A program made the position numbers and the translations under genes. A stretch of DNA of 5,312 bases, from contig CAJYOV010000027.1 of NCBI GenBank assembly GCA_913776405.1, positions 1 to 5,312 of the forward strand, in the 5' to 3' direction. The DNA comes from Pseudobdellovibrionaceae bacterium. GTDB taxonomy: Bacteria > Bdellovibrionota > Bdellovibrionia > Bdellovibrionales > JAMPXM01. A model generated the notes under the pieces. It was not told where the DNA came from and made no database searches. It was given only the letters and a program-made list of their open reading frames with translations. Of this stretch, positions 1 through 5,312 are shown in pieces (positions within the stretch are counted from its first letter, which is position 1; each line of letters begins with the position of its first letter).

Positions 1-844
1 TCAACTGATCGATCGCACCTTTGGTCGGTAAGAGATCGGCGGCCAAACTCCAGCTACCGACGTGAGCGCTCAACAAAATGAGTCCCTGGCCAGAGTTCAC
101 GAGCGCCATGATATTTTCAATTCCATGTGGCTTCGTTGTGAACTGCGATGTCTTGCTGTGTCGCTGAACAACTTGGTCCATCAAGACTTGCCCAAACCGA
201 TAGAAGTGCGCGACCACTTGCAGTTGACGGCGGAAATACGACATCTCTGGGCAAACAATCGAATAGTACTCGTTTAGGGCGCGTCGGCCTTGAGGTGCAA
301 AAAGATAAAAGTAAGGCACGATGAAACGCAGAACGAAATAGCCGGCGCCCGTACCGAACTGCTTCAGCACGAAATGCAAAATCGCATTTCCGATGACACC
401 GCCGCGCGAACGTCCATTCCAATTTGCGGCCTTTCGAGCCTTCTTCGACTTCCGCGTTGCCGCGATGTAAAAACCGAATCCGGAAATAAGTGCCAACACA
501 GTTCCGACGACGAGCGAGCCCAGAAGATAAGTCACAAAGTGACCCCAAGCTTCCGGCACAAAAAGATGACCGACAGCGAGAGAACCTGCGATTAAGAACG
601 GAGCGATAAAAGGCAACGACACTTGCGAGCCAACAAACGCCGCCGTGAAGTTCAATCGAAATGCGAAGGCGACCAAAGCCACCAGCAGAGTATGAAAACC
701 GAAAAACGGCGTTGAGCCGATAAAGACGCCACAGCCAATCGAGACCGCAAAGAGGCCCGGTGAACGACGGTCCTTTAGCAGCGAAAGAACGACGAGCACC
801 GTGTTCAACAACGAGATGCGAACGTTGTCCCAGAGCTTGTTAAA
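1..844 (-). CDS. DUF2062-like membrane module plus LpxL/HtrB-like acyltransferase; partial, frameshifted from upstream glycosyltransferase
   Basis: On the minus strand one frame is open from about 859 to the left edge with no stop (about 280 codons). It begins without a convincing start codon and continues the glycosyltransferase at 1500, so I read it as the C-terminal part of one broken gene. Numbering the repaired protein from 1500, residues about 245-345 are hydrophobic and resemble DUF2062, with an early SPGLFAVSIGCGVFIGSTPF and later a QVSLPFIAPF stretch. A basic linker (KSKKARKA) follows near 350. From about 367 the sequence resembles the LpxL/HtrB acyltransferase family, with FRRQLQVVAHFYRFGQ and then LLSAHVGSWSLAADLL. 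The last stretch carries the family's HX4(D/E) catalytic site with His480 (bases 64-62), but the acidic position is Ser. The expected role is transfer of an acyl chain to a membrane lipid or glycolipid at the inner membrane. The C-terminus lies outside the window. If made separately, it could start at TTG 808 (TTGA overlap) or GTG 799. Confidence 0.75.
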
Positions 845-1500
845 ATATTCACGCGCTCTTCAGGCTTTGGGTAGAACACGTCGATTTCGACTTCGCGAAT
901 TGTGACCCCACGCCAGATGGCGCGAATGAGCACTTCAATCTCGAAGTCGTAGCGCTTCGTGAAAAATTTGAAGTTCTGAAGCGGAAAAAGTGGATACAGG
1001 CGGAAGCCGCTTTGCGAGTCAGAAACCGTAAGACCCGTTTGGTAACCCACCCAAAAGTTCGAGAACTTGCGGCCGAATTTGCTGACTTCAGGCACCGTCT
1101 CGCTGTGGAATTTCCGGCTTCCGATGATGAGATCCCACGGAGAGTCCTTTGCGAGATCGATCAGCTTTTGACACTCACGCGCATAGTGCTGACCGTCGCC
1201 ATCGATCGCAAGAAGATGTGTAAAGCCCTTCTCGACCGAATCTTTCAACGCCGCCTGAAGCGCTAGGCCTTTGCCGCGATTTTCATCGAATCGCAGAATT
1301 TCGATACGACCTTCTGTCAGCGCATCGAGAAGCTCACCCGAATGTTCGTGTCTTGAAAACAAACCTCGTACGGGTTCGGCTGAACCGTCATCGACGATGA
1401 GAATCGGAAGACTCACCTGCTTTAAAGCGTCGAGCGCGACGTCCGCAATCGTTGTCGGATTATTGAAGGTTGGAATACAGAGGCGAATACGCAAGATCAT
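805..1500 (-). CDS. Family 2 glycosyltransferase, N-terminal module of a frameshifted glycosyltransferase/acyltransferase fusion
   Basis: This is a GT-A fold, dolichol-phosphate-mannose-synthase-like glycosyltransferase. It is expected to transfer a sugar from a nucleotide-sugar donor to a lipid carrier or lipid product on the cytoplasmic face of the membrane. Motifs in order: CIPTFNN (8-14), the nucleotide-binding VDDGS (36-40), NRGKG (74-78), the metal-binding DXD in DGDGQH (100-105), GSRKF (127-131), DSQSGFRLY (161-169) and YDFEIE (184-189). The start ATG overlaps the TGA of the upstream acyltransferase (ATGA, 1500-1497), which fixes the start and implies coupled translation. The family-like sequence ends at about residue 218 (PEERVN). 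The last 13 residues (ILTSSGTTFASRC) look like out-of-frame translation, because the -1 frame instead gives FNKLWDNVRISLLNT, which continues the family sequence. The catalytic module itself looks complete. Whether the gene is truly broken or the window has a one-base sequence error cannot be decided here. Confidence 0.9.
   Translation of the reverse strand: MILRIRLCIPTFNNPTTIADVALDALKQVSLPILIVDDGSAEPVRGLFSRHEHSGELLDALTEGRIEILRFDENRGKGLALQAALKDSVEKGFTHLLAIDGDGQHYARECQKLIDLAKDSPWDLIIGSRKFHSETVPEVSKFGRKFSNFWVGYQTGLTVSDSQSGFRLYPLFPLQNFKFFTKRYDFEIEVLIRAIWRGVTIREVEIDVFYPKPEERVNILTSSGTTFASRC
842..845 (-). other. Apparent -1 frameshift site in an A4 run (T4 on the coding strand)
   Basis: On the coding (minus) strand the sequence reads GTG AAT ATT TTA ACA and leads to a stop at 807-805. 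Adding one T to the run of four would give GTG AAT ATT TTT AAC AAG CTC, joining ERVNIF to NKLWDNVRISLLNT and opening a single frame from 1500 to the left edge. The most economical reading is loss of one base in a homopolymer, either as a true mutation or as a sequencing or assembly error. Confidence 0.75.
1497..1500 (-). promoter_or_regulatory. ATGA stop/start overlap (acyltransferase to glycosyltransferase)
   Basis: The coding strand reads CTATGATC: TGA (1499-1497) ends the acyltransferase and ATG (1500-1498) starts the glycosyltransferase. No good Shine-Dalgarno sequence sits just upstream, so reinitiation by the terminating ribosome is the likely mode of translation. Confidence 0.8.
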
Positions 1501-2237
1501 AGCTTGATCGATTGTGCCTTCAATTGCGCATCAATCAAGCGCCGAACTTCCGTTCGAAGATCGTTTGCGGATGAAAATGAGTTCGAGTCGATCGTCGTCA
1601 GTGTTTTGATTTCGATTCGCCCCTCGGGATTCAGGGCGCTTCGACCTTTTGGCCAAACCGAGTCAGTCCCTCGAATGACCACGGGGACCACGCTTGCGCC
1701 CTCTTGCAAGGCTGCCGAAAACGGAGCGGCCGAGAAGTTTCTTGTGCCCACGGCGCCTGGCTCGCAACGGCTCATCTCCGGAAAGACGTGAACGGTTTCG
1801 CCGCGGCGAAGGCGCGCCCTGACTGTGTCCATCGCGCGAAGATACGCGTTCGGATCGCCGCGCTTAACAAGAATCTGTCTTGAGAGAAGAATCATCGGCG
1901 CAATCGGCAATGCGAAAAGGACCGAGCGCTTTGCTAAAACGCGGATTCCTGTCACTTGCGAGAGCAGCATAAAAACATCGAGATGGGACCGGTGATTTGA
2001 AACCATCAGCACGCCCGGCTTTGAAACGCGCTGAGGGTCTTCAATTTGGAGGTCATGCTTCAGCCACGGTTGTGTCCAAAGAAGTACCCGGACACCTTGC
2101 CGCAAGATGACATCGGCCACGCGCTGCGCCTTTTGCGAAACGAGTCCGAGGACAGCGAACGGAACGTACAAAATCTTCGTCGGAATCCCGAAAACGATGA
2201 TGCAGGCGAAAAAGTAGAAGAGACGAAGCCGGTTCAT
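1497..2237 (-). CDS. PlsC-type 1-acyl-sn-glycerol-3-phosphate acyltransferase family protein
   Basis: This is a 246-residue member of the lysophospholipid acyltransferase (PlsC/AGPAT) family, membrane-attached, which moves an acyl group from acyl-ACP or acyl-CoA to a hydroxyl acceptor. Counting from the ATG at 2237: a hydrophobic N-terminal segment lies at about 7-33, the catalytic HX4D box is NHRSHLD (81-87, His82 and Asp87), a KRGDP stretch follows near 125-129, FPEMSRC (152-158) stands where most members have FPEGTR, and VVPVVIRGT is near 184-192. Length and motif order fit a complete enzyme. I chose ATG 2237 because the hydrophobic segment starts just after it and the only upstream option is a TTG (2276) inside the divergent reductase gene. 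No strong ribosome binding site is visible. It is first in the leftward operon and overlaps the glycosyltransferase by ATGA. The context suggests an accessory acyltransferase acting on the cluster product rather than the housekeeping PlsC, but that is inference. Confidence 0.9.
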   Translation of the reverse strand: MNRLRLFYFFACIIVFGIPTKILYVPFAVLGLVSQKAQRVADVILRQGVRVLLWTQPWLKHDLQIEDPQRVSKPGVLMVSNHRSHLDVFMLLSQVTGIRVLAKRSVLFALPIAPMILLSRQILVKRGDPNAYLRAMDTVRARLRRGETVHVFPEMSRCEPGAVGTRNFSAAPFSAALQEGASVVPVVIRGTDSVWPKGRSALNPEGRIEIKTLTTIDSNSFSSANDLRTEVRRLIDAQLKAQSIKL

Positions 2238-2255
2238 TCTGCTAGGGTCCGTAGC
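2238..2255. promoter_or_regulatory. 18-base divergent intergenic spacer between the two operons
   Basis: Only 18 bases separate the two chosen ATG codons. There is no room here for promoters in either direction, so each operon's promoter must lie inside the opposite gene or further away. The spacer contains AGGG (2244-2247), which can serve as the rightward ribosome binding site. A small 5-base inverted repeat, TGCTA (2240-2244) and TAGCA (2252-2256), flanks a 7-base gap. I found no convincing -35/-10 pair on either strand. Confidence 0.55.
2244..2247 (+). promoter_or_regulatory. Likely ribosome binding site of the FabG-like gene
   Basis: AGGG lies 8 bases before the ATG at 2256, a normal Shine-Dalgarno distance. 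It supports this ATG over the longer open frame that begins at 2046, which would overlap the divergent acyltransferase by almost 200 bases. Confidence 0.5.
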
Positions 2256-3014
2256 ATGACTGATGCGAATCAACAATCGAAAGGCTTAGCTCTCGTGACC
2301 GGCGGATCCGGCGGTCTCGGCCGAGCCATTGCCTCTCGTTTAGGCAGCGACGGGTACTTCGTTATCGTTCACTACAACTCCAATTCAAAAAGTGCTGACG
2401 AAACGGCGGCAGCCATTCGCGCAAACGGTGGCCGCGCCCAGAGCCTCGGCTTTGACGTGAGTCAGGCAGCTCAAATTGAGTCCGCTCTCGATGGCTTCTC
2501 GAAAGAGCACCCGAACCTGTCGTGGGATGTTCTCGTCAACAATGCCGGTCGTCACAACGACACGCTTGTCGGCTTCATGTCGGACGACGCGTTCGACTCC
2601 GTTATGAAAACAAATGCGTACGGCCCGTTTTATCTCATGCGCTATTTCGTAAAGAAGATGATGCGAAAGCGTTCGGGCGCCATCGTCAACATCTCGTCGC
2701 TCGCGGGCCAAACTGGTAACCCGGGTCAATTCAACTACGCAGCGAGCAAGGCGGCTCTGATCGCGATGACGAAAACACTCGCGATGGAAGTCGGCTCACG
2801 CGGGATCCGTGTGAATGCAGTCGCACCCGGTCTTATCGAAACCGAAATGATCGAAGAAATTCCCCAGCTCGAAGAAATGAAAAAGCGGATTCCGCTTGGC
2901 CGGCTCGGCGCTGCCAAAGAAGTCGCAGGTGCGGTGTCGTTTCTCTGTTCGCCGGATTCGAGCTATATCACCGGCGCAACTCTCAGCGTGAACGGCGGAA
3001 TGTTTCCGGCATGA
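2256..3014 (+). CDS. fabG: 3-oxoacyl-ACP reductase (FabG-like short-chain dehydrogenase)
   Basis: This is a 252-residue classical short-chain dehydrogenase/reductase. It would reduce the 3-oxoacyl-ACP made by a ketosynthase to the 3-hydroxy form with NAD(P)H in the cytoplasm. The cofactor site TGGSGGLG is at 15-22, NNAG at 95-98 and the catalytic tetrad is Asn120, Ser148, Tyr161 and Lys165 (within NISSLAG and YAASK). IRVNAVAPG (184-192) and the C-terminal YITGATLSVNGG are typical of FabG. The length is normal for the family, which supports the ATG at 2256 with AGGG 8 bases upstream. It leads the rightward operon and overlaps the next gene by ATGA. Position beside a ketosynthase and a desaturase-like enzyme suggests a pathway-dedicated reductase rather than the housekeeping FabG; that part is inference. 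The catalytic residues are all present, so it is expected to be active. Confidence 0.93.
   Translation: MTDANQQSKGLALVTGGSGGLGRAIASRLGSDGYFVIVHYNSNSKSADETAAAIRANGGRAQSLGFDVSQAAQIESALDGFSKEHPNLSWDVLVNNAGRHNDTLVGFMSDDAFDSVMKTNAYGPFYLMRYFVKKMMRKRSGAIVNISSLAGQTGNPGQFNYAASKAALIAMTKTLAMEVGSRGIRVNAVAPGLIETEMIEEIPQLEEMKKRIPLGRLGAAKEVAGAVSFLCSPDSSYITGATLSVNGGMFPA
3011..3014 (+). promoter_or_regulatory. ATGA stop/start overlap (reductase to oxidoreductase)
   Basis: GGCATGACG joins the end of the reductase (TGA 3012-3014) to the start of the oxidoreductase (ATG 3011-3013). A purine-rich GGCGGA lies about 11 bases upstream, so both reinitiation and direct binding are possible. Confidence 0.7.
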
Positions 3015-4564
3015 CGCTCGGCCCGGGTTCTGAAACACAAACCGACATGTACGATGTCATCTTGATCGGTTCCGGAATTTCGGCGCTGACAAGCGCAGCC
3101 CTCCTTGCGAAAAAGGGCAAATCCGTTCTTGTGCTCGAGCAGTATTCGAAGCCGGGCGGCTACATGCATAGCTTCCGCCGCTTCGGTCTAACATACGATT
3201 CAGGCGCTCATTACTTCGGCTCTCTCGACAAGGGTCAGCCGTTTCGGATCCTTCTTGAGTATCTCGATGTTCTTAACGACGAGTCGTTCGCTGAAACGTT
3301 TCTCGAGCTCGATCCGAAAGCGTTCGACGTTTTTAAGTTTCCAGATGGCGACGTATCGTTTGCTCGCGGTTACGACAATGTCATCTCCGAGCTTTCGACG
3401 CTTTTTCCGAACGAGCGCGCGGCCATTCGCACCTACTTCGAAAAGATTCAGAAAATCGTCGCGGTCTTTCCGACATATACGTTCGATGATGAAATGGATC
3501 CTGAGCGCGCCATGATTCCGCTCGAGACGCCGCTCAAAGCGTTCGTCGAAAAATTGACGTCCAACGCAAAACTTCAGAGCGTCTTTTACGCTTACTGCAA
3601 CCTTCACGGTGTGAACCCTGAAGATACGCCGCTCGGGTTTCATGCGATCGTTACAGACTCTCTCATTCAAGGCCCCTACGGCATGCTCGACTCCGGCGAT
3701 GGCCTCGCACGCCGTTTCGTGAAATCCATCGAAGCTAAAGGCGGCAAGGTGCTCACGAAGCACAAAGTGACTGAGCTCAAACTTCGCGATCGACAGATCA
3801 CCGAAGTCGTTTGCGAGAATGGCGCACGCTTTAAAGGCGAATGGATCATCTCGACAGCGCATCCAAAAGTGACCATGCGCCTGCTCGAGCACACACGCGA
3901 TTTTACGCCTGCGTTTCGTGACCGCGTGACTAATCTGAAGGAGAGCCCGCCAATCTTTGGCGTTTACGCGAAGACAGCCGGCAGTGCGCTTCTTCAACCG
4001 AAACGAAACTACTACTATTTCAAATCGTCCGATCCAAAAGCGATGTTCCAAATGGGAAGGCCCAACGAAGAACCAACCGTCGTCTTTGCATCGACGGCGA
4101 AACGCGATTGGACACCCGGCTCCGAAACTCCGCTCCCGGTGAGCCTGCTTTCACCTTGCGAGTACGATTGGTTCAAACCCTGGCAAGACGAGCGCTACGG
4201 CAAGAGGTCCGATGCGTACAATGAATTTAAGGCGGGTCTCGCAAAACAATCACTCGCTTTGGTCGCCCGTTACGACAAAGAGTTGGTCGACGGGATCCAG
4301 GCCGAAGTGACTTCGAGTCCTTTGACGAACCTTCACTACAACGGTTCGGAAGAGGGCACGGCGTACGGCATTTACCATTCCATTCAAAATACGGGTGGAC
4401 GCGCGCTTGGGCCTCGCACAAAAATTAGCAATCTCCTTCTCGCCGGTCAGAACTATCTCTTTCCGGGCCTCCTAGGGGCCGCGATTTCCGGCTTGAGAAC
4501 GAGCGCACACATCGTTGGCATGAAGCCGGTGTTGAAAGAACTCAAAGAAATGCGGTTCAAATGA
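3011..4564 (+). CDS. FAD-dependent oxidoreductase, CrtI/CRTISO/retinol-saturase-like
   Basis: This 517-residue flavoprotein belongs to the broad phytoene desaturase / carotenoid isomerase / retinol saturase group. The N-terminal dinucleotide fold is DVILIGSGISALTSAALL (15-32), with the glycine motif G20-x-G22-x-x-A25, followed by the acidic Glu43 of VLEQYSKPGG (41-50) and YDSGAHYFG (62-70). A middle GPYGMLDSGDGLARRF (from about 221) precedes a second FAD-contact region. The C-terminal flavin motif is LLLAGQNYLFPGLLGAAISG (475-494). Length and motif order fit a complete enzyme. ATG 3011 overlaps the reductase TGA and has GGCGGA (2994-2999) upstream; ATG 3047 (residue 13) is an alternative that begins right at the Rossmann strand. 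No carotenoid genes such as phytoene synthase are nearby. The FabG and ketosynthase neighbours suggest that the substrate is an acyl or polyene chain, so it may desaturate, saturate or isomerise double bonds. The reaction direction cannot be told from sequence. Confidence 0.88.
   Translation: MTLGPGSETQTDMYDVILIGSGISALTSAALLAKKGKSVLVLEQYSKPGGYMHSFRRFGLTYDSGAHYFGSLDKGQPFRILLEYLDVLNDESFAETFLELDPKAFDVFKFPDGDVSFARGYDNVISELSTLFPNERAAIRTYFEKIQKIVAVFPTYTFDDEMDPERAMIPLETPLKAFVEKLTSNAKLQSVFYAYCNLHGVNPEDTPLGFHAIVTDSLIQGPYGMLDSGDGLARRFVKSIEAKGGKVLTKHKVTELKLRDRQITEVVCENGARFKGEWIISTAHPKVTMRLLEHTRDFTPAFRDRVTNLKESPPIFGVYAKTAGSALLQPKRNYYYFKSSDPKAMFQMGRPNEEPTVVFASTAKRDWTPGSETPLPVSLLSPCEYDWFKPWQDERYGKRSDAYNEFKAGLAKQSLALVARYDKELVDGIQAEVTSSPLTNLHYNGSEEGTAYGIYHSIQNTGGRALGPRTKISNLLLAGQNYLFPGLLGAAISGLRTSAHIVGMKPVLKELKEMRFK
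4561..4564 (+). promoter_or_regulatory. ATGA stop/start overlap (oxidoreductase to ketosynthase)
   Basis: AAATGAAA joins the oxidoreductase TGA (4562-4564) to the ketosynthase ATG (4561-4563). It is the third overlap of this form in the window and ties the ketosynthase to the same transcript. An AAAGAAATG-type purine stretch lies just upstream but there is no strong Shine-Dalgarno sequence. Confidence 0.75.
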
Positions 4565-5312
4565 AAAAAGTTTATATCACAGGCATGGGCGCGATGACGT
4601 CGCTCGGCACCAACGTTGACACGACGTTTGAAAACTTAAAGGCCGGTGCCACGGGTGTTCAGGTCATTGAGGACTGGAAGCAGTGCAATGGCCTCCATTC
4701 TCACCTAGGTGCGCCGGTTGGTGCTTACGATGTCTCGAAACTGCCTCGCACGGTTCGACGTGCGATGTCTCGCATGTCGGAAATGGCGGCGCTCGCGACT
4801 CTCGAAGCTGTTGAGCAGGCCAAGCTTGGCTCCGTCAACTCGACACGTTCCATGCTGATTCTCGGCTCGACTAGCGGCAGCCCGCAGACACTCGAACAGT
4901 ACTTCAAAAAACTTTTTGAGAAAAACGGCCCAGAAGGTCAGGTTTCGACTTCGTTCTTCAAAGTGATGAATCACTCGGTCGCGGCCAACGTTGCGGCGGC
5001 TCTCGATTATCAAGGGCCTCTTCTTGCGCCGTCGTCTGCGTGCTCGACGTCCTCTCAAGCGATGATTCTCGGGTGGGAGCTGATCAAGTCAGGTCTCTAC
5101 GATGTTGTTATCGCAGGTGGGGCCGACGAGCTTCACTATATGAGTGCCGCGATTTTCGATATCGTGATGGCAGCGTCTCGCGGTTACAACGATCGCCCAT
5201 CGATTGCGTCTCGTCCGTTCGATCGCGACCGCGACGGTCTCGTCGTGTCAGAAGGCGCTGCTGTCGTCGTCATGGAATCCGAGCGCCACATGCAGGCGCG
5301 CGGCGCCCGCCC
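4561..5312 (+). CDS. Beta-ketoacyl-ACP synthase (FabB/FabF-type), C-terminus beyond the window
   Basis: The first 250 residues of a condensing enzyme are present. The N-terminus MKKVYITGMGAMTSLG is typical of FabB/FabF. KVMNHSVAANVAAAL is at 134-148, and the nucleophilic cysteine is Cys161 in APSSACSTSSQA (codon at 5041-5043). The glycine-rich VVIAGGADE (182-190) and SRPFDRDRDGLVVSEGAA (217-234) follow. The two catalytic histidines and the GTNAH-type end of the family lie past the right edge, so catalytic competence and chain-length-factor status cannot be fully judged; the present cysteine argues for an active synthase. A full-length protein of about 400 residues is expected from the family. 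ACSTSS rather than the ACATS of housekeeping FabF, together with the FabG and oxidoreductase neighbours, fits a secondary-metabolism or specialised-lipid ketosynthase such as those of aryl-polyene pathways. That assignment is from memory of the family and is not proven. Confidence 0.92.
   Translation, partial: MKKVYITGMGAMTSLGTNVDTTFENLKAGATGVQVIEDWKQCNGLHSHLGAPVGAYDVSKLPRTVRRAMSRMSEMAALATLEAVEQAKLGSVNSTRSMLILGSTSGSPQTLEQYFKKLFEKNGPEGQVSTSFFKVMNHSVAANVAAALDYQGPLLAPSSACSTSSQAMILGWELIKSGLYDVVIAGGADELHYMSAAIFDIVMAASRGYNDRPSIASRPFDRDRDGLVVSEGAAVVVMESERHMQARGAR

Noticed and set aside
117..548. 143-codon minus-strand frame, plus small plus-strand frames at 62-277 and 290-595
   Set aside because: They overlap the minus-strand frame that encodes the DUF2062-like and LpxL-like modules and show no family motifs.
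838..850. Programmed -1 ribosomal frameshifting at the T4 run
   Set aside because: The zero-frame codons ATT TTA ACA do not form a canonical X XXY YYZ slippery heptamer, and a four-base run is short for transcript slippage. I did not find an evident stimulatory stem, though I could not fold the RNA.
2046..2255. N-terminal extension of the FabG-like protein from ATG 2046
   Set aside because: It would overlap the divergent acyltransferase by almost 200 bases. The added 70 residues are not part of the reductase fold, and ATG 2256 gives normal family length with a ribosome binding site.
2238..2276. Longer acyltransferase starting at TTG 2276
   Set aside because: It adds 13 polar residues before the hydrophobic N-terminus and would overlap the FabG-like gene; ATG 2237 is simpler.
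2237..2276. Leftward promoter with TTGTTG (2276-2271) and TACGGA 17 bases on
   Set aside because: The -10 match is poor, and the candidate would start transcription at or just before the ATG. It is not better than chance.
3200..4051. 283-codon open frame on the minus strand
   Set aside because: It lies entirely antisense to the oxidoreductase, whose motifs are clear. The translation shows no domain I recognise and is rich in Arg, Phe and Cys, as shadow frames of such genes usually are.
4705..5058. 117-codon minus-strand frame
   Set aside because: It is antisense to the ketosynthase, overlaps its active-site region and is a low-complexity Arg-rich shadow.

Overview
The window looks like one end, or the middle, of a gene cluster for a fatty-acid-synthase-like (type II) polyene or modified fatty acyl lipid in a Gram-negative bacterium. 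The best match in gene content is an aryl-polyene or flexirubin-type pigment cluster. The Gram-negative reading rests on an LpxL/HtrB-like acyltransferase module, a PlsC-type acyltransferase and a family 2 glycosyltransferase beside dedicated FabG and ketosynthase genes. Base composition is close to balanced, slightly GC-rich by eye. I cannot name the genus; a proteobacterium or a Bdellovibrio-type relative would fit, but this is inference.

The layout is two divergent operons that start within 18 bases of each other, near 2237-2256. Leftward (minus strand): a PlsC-type acyltransferase (2237-1497) overlaps by ATGA with a family 2 glycosyltransferase (from 1500). That glycosyltransferase reads through a DUF2062-like membrane module into an LpxL-like acyltransferase that runs off the left edge. 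In this sequence the long gene is broken by an apparent one-base loss in a run of four A (plus strand 842-845), so the glycosyltransferase frame stops at 805. The downstream modules stay open in the other frame for about 840 bases. Rightward (plus strand): a FabG-like ketoacyl-ACP reductase (2256-3014), an FAD-dependent CrtI/retinol-saturase-like oxidoreductase (3011-4564) and a ketosynthase (4561 to the right edge, truncated). These are joined by ATGA overlaps and almost certainly co-translated.

Proposed joint function (inference): the ketosynthase and FabG, with an ACP and a dehydratase not in this window, would extend and reduce an acyl chain. The CrtI-like enzyme would change the saturation or double-bond geometry of the chain. 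The two acyltransferase modules and the glycosyltransferase would attach the product to a membrane glycolipid or similar carrier. Nearly all of the window is coding; no RNA gene, mobile element, CRISPR array or convincing terminator was seen.
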